7,232 nt of DNA, taken from contig JAJYPQ010000188.1 of the NCBI GenBank assembly GCA_021795255.1, positions 1 to 7,232 of the forward strand. Reading direction: 5' to 3'. Shown in pieces: positions 5,833 through 7,232 of this stretch; within the stretch, counting starts at the first letter, position 1; every line of letters begins with the position of its first letter. The DNA is from Pseudomonadota bacterium. GTDB taxonomy: Bacteria; Pseudomonadota; Gammaproteobacteria; Acidiferrobacterales; Acidiferrobacteraceae. A program made the translations under genes and the position numbers. The notes under the pieces were generated by a model. It saw only the letters and a program-made list of their open reading frames with translations, was not told the DNA's origin and did not search any database.

Positions 5833-5861
5833 ATCGTAGATCGTTTTTCTCTCGCCCGCAA
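5833..5861 (-). promoter_or_regulatory. Candidate promoter for the 151-aa/helicase mRNA
   Basis: On the minus strand TTGCGG (5861-5856, 3/6), a 17-bp spacer and TACGAT (5838-5833, 4/6) predict a start near 5826. The leader would then be 5826-5755, almost exactly the antisense RNA span. The boxes are weak; alternatives such as TATAAG or TATAGA inside or next to the 10-bp repeats cannot be excluded. Confidence 0.35.
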
Positions 5862-5880
5862 GTCCGTTTCTATATTTCCA

Positions 5881-5920
5881 GTCTTATACACTCGAATACA
5901 CTCCTATGCACTCCAATGCA
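5881..5920. repeat. Four 10-bp direct repeats (iteron-like)
   Basis: Plus-strand units are GTCTTATACA, CTCGAATACA, CTCCTATGCA and CTCCAATGCA, consensus CTCNNATRCA, in exact 10-bp register. That is one helix turn, so a protein would meet each unit on the same face. The first junction gives TTATACACT (5884-5892), one mismatch from the DnaA box TTATNCACA; the other units match it less well. The array lies 44 bp after the stop of the helix-turn-helix gene and upstream of the candidate rep promoter, so it may be an origin iteron set or an operator. Confidence 0.72.
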
Positions 5921-5963
5921 TCCCAGCGCCGTCATACGCCGCCCAACGATACCGAACATCGCC

Positions 5964-6548
5964 CTATGCCGCCTCCTGGAAAAGCACCATCTGGCCCGGG
6001 CACGCCGGAGATGGACGTGCCCGCACACGCGGGGCCGCCTTCCGAGGCTTGCGGGCCCGCGCTTGGATGGGATTGCCCAAGAGATCAAAACCTATGATCG
6101 CGGCCGTAGTGATCTTCGCCCCGGCCGGCTTGCGCCCCGCGTTGGATTTTGGAAGGGGTGCCAACAGCTCCTCCCCGGTCTGGGCCTCCTCGGGCGGTAA
6201 GAGCTTGACAATGCCATAGTCACGAAACTGGCGTAGACGGTGAGCGGCATTTTTGATGCTCTTGTAGCAGCGTCCAATCCCCGCGGCGGTGGCATGGTAG
6301 GAAAAACCACTTGCCAGCCAAAACAGGGTTTTGAGGTCCGCGCCGTTTTTTGGGTAAATTCTGAGGATGGCTGAAAATTCCCGCTCGAACCGGCCGACGT
6401 GCGCGCTTTTCAGGCGCGCGCAGATGGCCGCCGTACTCATCCCCTCCCGTCGCCCGAGGCCGTCGTAATGAACCTCATCCTCCTCCTCCGAACCCACCTC
6501 CCACCCCGGGGCGGCCATACCCTCGATATCCTCGAGTGTGATGTGCAT
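5964..6548 (-). CDS. Helix-turn-helix protein (194 aa) with C-terminal clamp-binding-like motif
   Basis: The ATG at 6548-6546 has GAGGA 7 nt upstream; a TTG at 6566 in the same frame is a poorer start because it lies upstream of that site. Residues 10-37 are acidic (EVGSEEEDEVHYDGL). Residues 71-108 (DLKTLFWLASGFSYHATAAGIGRCYKSIKNAAHRLRQF) follow the sigma region 4/LuxR-type helix-turn-helix pattern. Residues 135-185 are basic and Pro/Ala-rich, probably unstructured, and the protein ends GQMVLFQEAA. QMVLF (186-190) fits the beta-sliding-clamp binding pentapeptide (QL[SD]LF-like); the IncP initiator TrfA uses such a motif. The gene follows a strong promoter with a long leader and precedes the 10-bp repeats. 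I infer a replication initiator or regulator that binds them. No named Rep family is recognised. Confidence 0.72.
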   Translation of the reverse strand: MHITLEDIEGMAAPGWEVGSEEEDEVHYDGLGRREGMSTAAICARLKSAHVGRFEREFSAILRIYPKNGADLKTLFWLASGFSYHATAAGIGRCYKSIKNAAHRLRQFRDYGIVKLLPPEEAQTGEELLAPLPKSNAGRKPAGAKITTAAIIGFDLLGNPIQARARKPRKAAPRVRARPSPACPGQMVLFQEAA

Positions 6549-6591
6549 AAATTGATCCTCGCGCAACGAAAAGCGCCCGCCGGGTCGGGCT

Positions 6592-6654
6592 GGAGACTGA
6601 GGCGCACGAAGACGCCAGCGTTATGGCCGGGAGATTTTGGGCGCGCGAAGACGC
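6592..6654. repeat. Imperfect direct repeat pair, about 24 bp each, period 38-39 bp
   Basis: GGAGA-n5-GCGCACGAAGACGC (6592-6615) recurs as GGAGA-n6-GCGCGCGAAGACGC (6630-6654). The 14-bp cores differ at one base. They lie in the leader of the helix-turn-helix gene, 45-100 bp before its start. The meaning is unknown. Confidence 0.6.
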
Positions 6655-6684
6655 TCAGGGTGAAGCCATTTGAGGGATTAGGAA

Positions 6685-6742
6685 TTCAGGACAGATCTGT
6701 CCTGGGGGTCCTGAACTCTGCCATAAAGGTCAGAATCAGGAC
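6685..6742. repeat. CAGGAC half-site cluster with an 18-bp perfect palindrome
   Basis: CAGGACAGATCTGTCCTG (6687-6704) is a perfect palindrome. Further copies of the half-site are GTCCTG at 6708-6713 and CAGGAC at 6737-6742, giving four in 56 bp. TTCAGGAC (6685-6692) also pairs perfectly with GTCCTGAA (6708-6715). The cluster lies about 50-110 nt downstream of the predicted start at 6794. It could be an operator bound by a dimer or a set of alternative RNA hairpins in the leader. Confidence 0.7.
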
Positions 6743-6747
6743 TTTTT
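6708..6747 (+). terminator. Plus-strand terminator-like hairpin
   Basis: GTCCTGA (6708-6714) pairs with TCAGGAC (6736-6742), with an inner TCTG/CAGA pairing, followed by TTTTT (6743-6747). It would stop plus-strand transcription heading toward the HsdR end. No plus-strand promoter upstream was found, and the hairpin arms are also part of the half-site cluster, so its role is uncertain. Confidence 0.4.
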
Positions 6748-6800
6748 GATGCTGTTCTTGTTGCGCGCTCAGCTGGCGCGAGGGTTTCCCCCTAAGGGCA

Positions 6801-6828
6801 ATAGTAGCAAACCAAGCCACGGTGTCAA
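6801..6828 (-). promoter_or_regulatory. Sigma70 promoter for the helix-turn-helix gene
   Basis: On the minus strand a perfect TTGACA (6828-6823) is 16 bp from TACTAT (6806-6801), which is preceded by TGC (extended -10). The predicted start is near 6794, giving a leader of about 245 nt that runs through the half-site cluster before the ATG at 6548. Confidence 0.7.
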
Positions 6829-6890
6829 GCGTCCATACCTAATTTAACTCGAAAGATCGTTCTGTTTTTCTAGGCCCAGCCCACGCGTTC

Positions 6891-6910
6891 TCACGGCAAG
6901 CGTGCCGTGA
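6891..6910. terminator. Hairpin just past the HsdR stop
   Basis: TCACGGCA (6891-6898) and TGCCGTGA (6903-6910) make a perfect 8-bp stem with a 4-nt loop, 6 nt after the stop codon. No T-run follows on the minus strand, so it is either an atypical terminator or a 3'-end stabiliser. Confidence 0.5.
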
Positions 6911-6916
6911 TCGCTG

Positions 6917-7232
6917 CTACACAGCCCACTGGGCAGATAGCAGGGCCGCCTGCTCCAGCACCGTCTGGGTGGCCTTCTCCTGCTTGTCCGGCGGGTAACC
7001 GTATTTACGGAGGATGCGCTTGACGATCACGCGCAAGTTGGCGCGCACGTTTTCGCGCACCGTCCAGTCGATGGTGACGTTCTTTTTGACGGTGGCGACA
7101 AGTTCCCGGGCAATATCGACGAGAGTCGGTTCGCCTAAGACCTTGACGGCGCTGTCATTGACTTCCAGCGCGTCGTAGAAGGCCAGTTCATCTTCCGTGA
7201 GATGCAGCGCCTCGCCACGGGCGTGGGCTTGG
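6917..7232 (-). CDS. hsdR: Type I restriction endonuclease R subunit, C-terminal 104 residues
   Basis: The open frame enters from the right edge and stops at TAG (6919-6917). The visible part reads [19 protein letters not shown], then [35 protein letters not shown] and [20 protein letters not shown]. This matches the C-terminal helical domain of HsdR proteins (LTxxExAFYDAL...ELxxxVxxNxxxDWxxRExVRAxLRxxVKRxLxxYGYPPDxQ), which contacts the HsdM/HsdS methylase core. The nuclease and motor domains would lie outside the window. HsdR cuts unmodified DNA after ATP-driven translocation. The rest of the hsd operon is presumably to the right. Confidence 0.93.
   Translation of the reverse strand, partial: QAHARGEALHLTEDELAFYDALEVNDSAVKVLGEPTLVDIARELVATVKKNVTIDWTVRENVRANLRVIVKRILRKYGYPPDKQEKATQTVLEQAALLSAQWAV

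Larger units (their letters stand above)
6549..6916. other. Intergenic region of 368 bp
   Basis: Between the HsdR stop and the helix-turn-helix gene there is no supported gene. It holds a hairpin (6891-6910), a promoter (6801-6828), a CAGGAC half-site cluster (6685-6742), a plus-strand terminator-like hairpin (6708-6747) and a direct repeat pair (6592-6654). A mini-ORF MAEFRTPRTDLS on the minus strand crosses the half-sites but has no ribosome site. Confidence 0.6.

Noticed and set aside
5881..5920. CRISPR or satellite array
   Set aside because: Units are only 10 bp with no spacers, and there are four copies; this fits a protein-binding array.
5592..6200. Plus-strand 202-codon open frame across the antisense RNA and repeats
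   Set aside because: It crosses a strong plus-strand terminator at 5790-5823 and runs opposite the end of the helix-turn-helix gene.
6399..6749. Plus-strand 116-codon open frame through the initiator leader
   Set aside because: No ribosome site or motif; it runs opposite the helix-turn-helix gene start and through the half-site cluster.

Overview
The window looks like accessory DNA, probably plasmid or integrated-plasmid, from a GC-rich (by eye about 55-60%) proteobacterium. Gene families, Shine-Dalgarno sites and sigma70-type promoters all fit that, but no marker gene fixes the species. Every convincing protein gene is on the minus strand, so the region reads from right to left. I saw no tRNA, rRNA or CRISPR array.

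Right end (6917-7232): the C-terminus of a type I restriction subunit (HsdR), followed by a perfect 8-bp hairpin. A 368-bp gap then holds a good minus-strand promoter (TTGACA, 16 bp, extended TACTAT) and a cluster of CAGGAC half-sites that includes an 18-bp perfect palindrome.

Replication-like module (2306-6548). First comes a 194-aa protein with a sigma4/LuxR-like helix-turn-helix and a C-terminal QMVLF that resembles a beta-clamp binding motif. Just past its stop lie four 10-bp direct repeats (iteron-like; one resembles a DnaA box). Next is a leader region where a short plus-strand RNA of about 72 nt, with its own promoter and a textbook terminator, is antisense to the ribosome binding site and start of the next gene. 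That gene is a 151-aa arginine-rich protein joined by an ATGA overlap to a 998-aa protein with a divergent Toprim-like domain and an SF2-type helicase carrying five cysteines between Walker A and B. I infer a plasmid replicon with iteron and antisense-RNA control, in which translation of the helicase is coupled to the upstream reading frame. I cannot name a known plasmid family for it.

Middle-left (964-2025): a promoter, a possible 19-codon leader ORF, a 76-aa single-span membrane protein, and a 287-aa protein resembling the LPO_1073/Vpar_1526 family. The last two overlap out of frame by 77 bp. Both carry the same short motif, IQVAG(D/N), near facing ends. It recalls RHIM-like amyloid signalling motifs, which elsewhere link sensor and membrane-effector pairs. 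This pair is the best candidate for an undescribed conflict or signalling system.

Left end (1-963): a likely fragment of an IS66-type transposase on the plus strand, a terminator for the 287-aa gene, and a two-gene unit of a 60-aa membrane protein overlapping (ATGA) a secreted Sel1-repeat protein that runs off the left edge.
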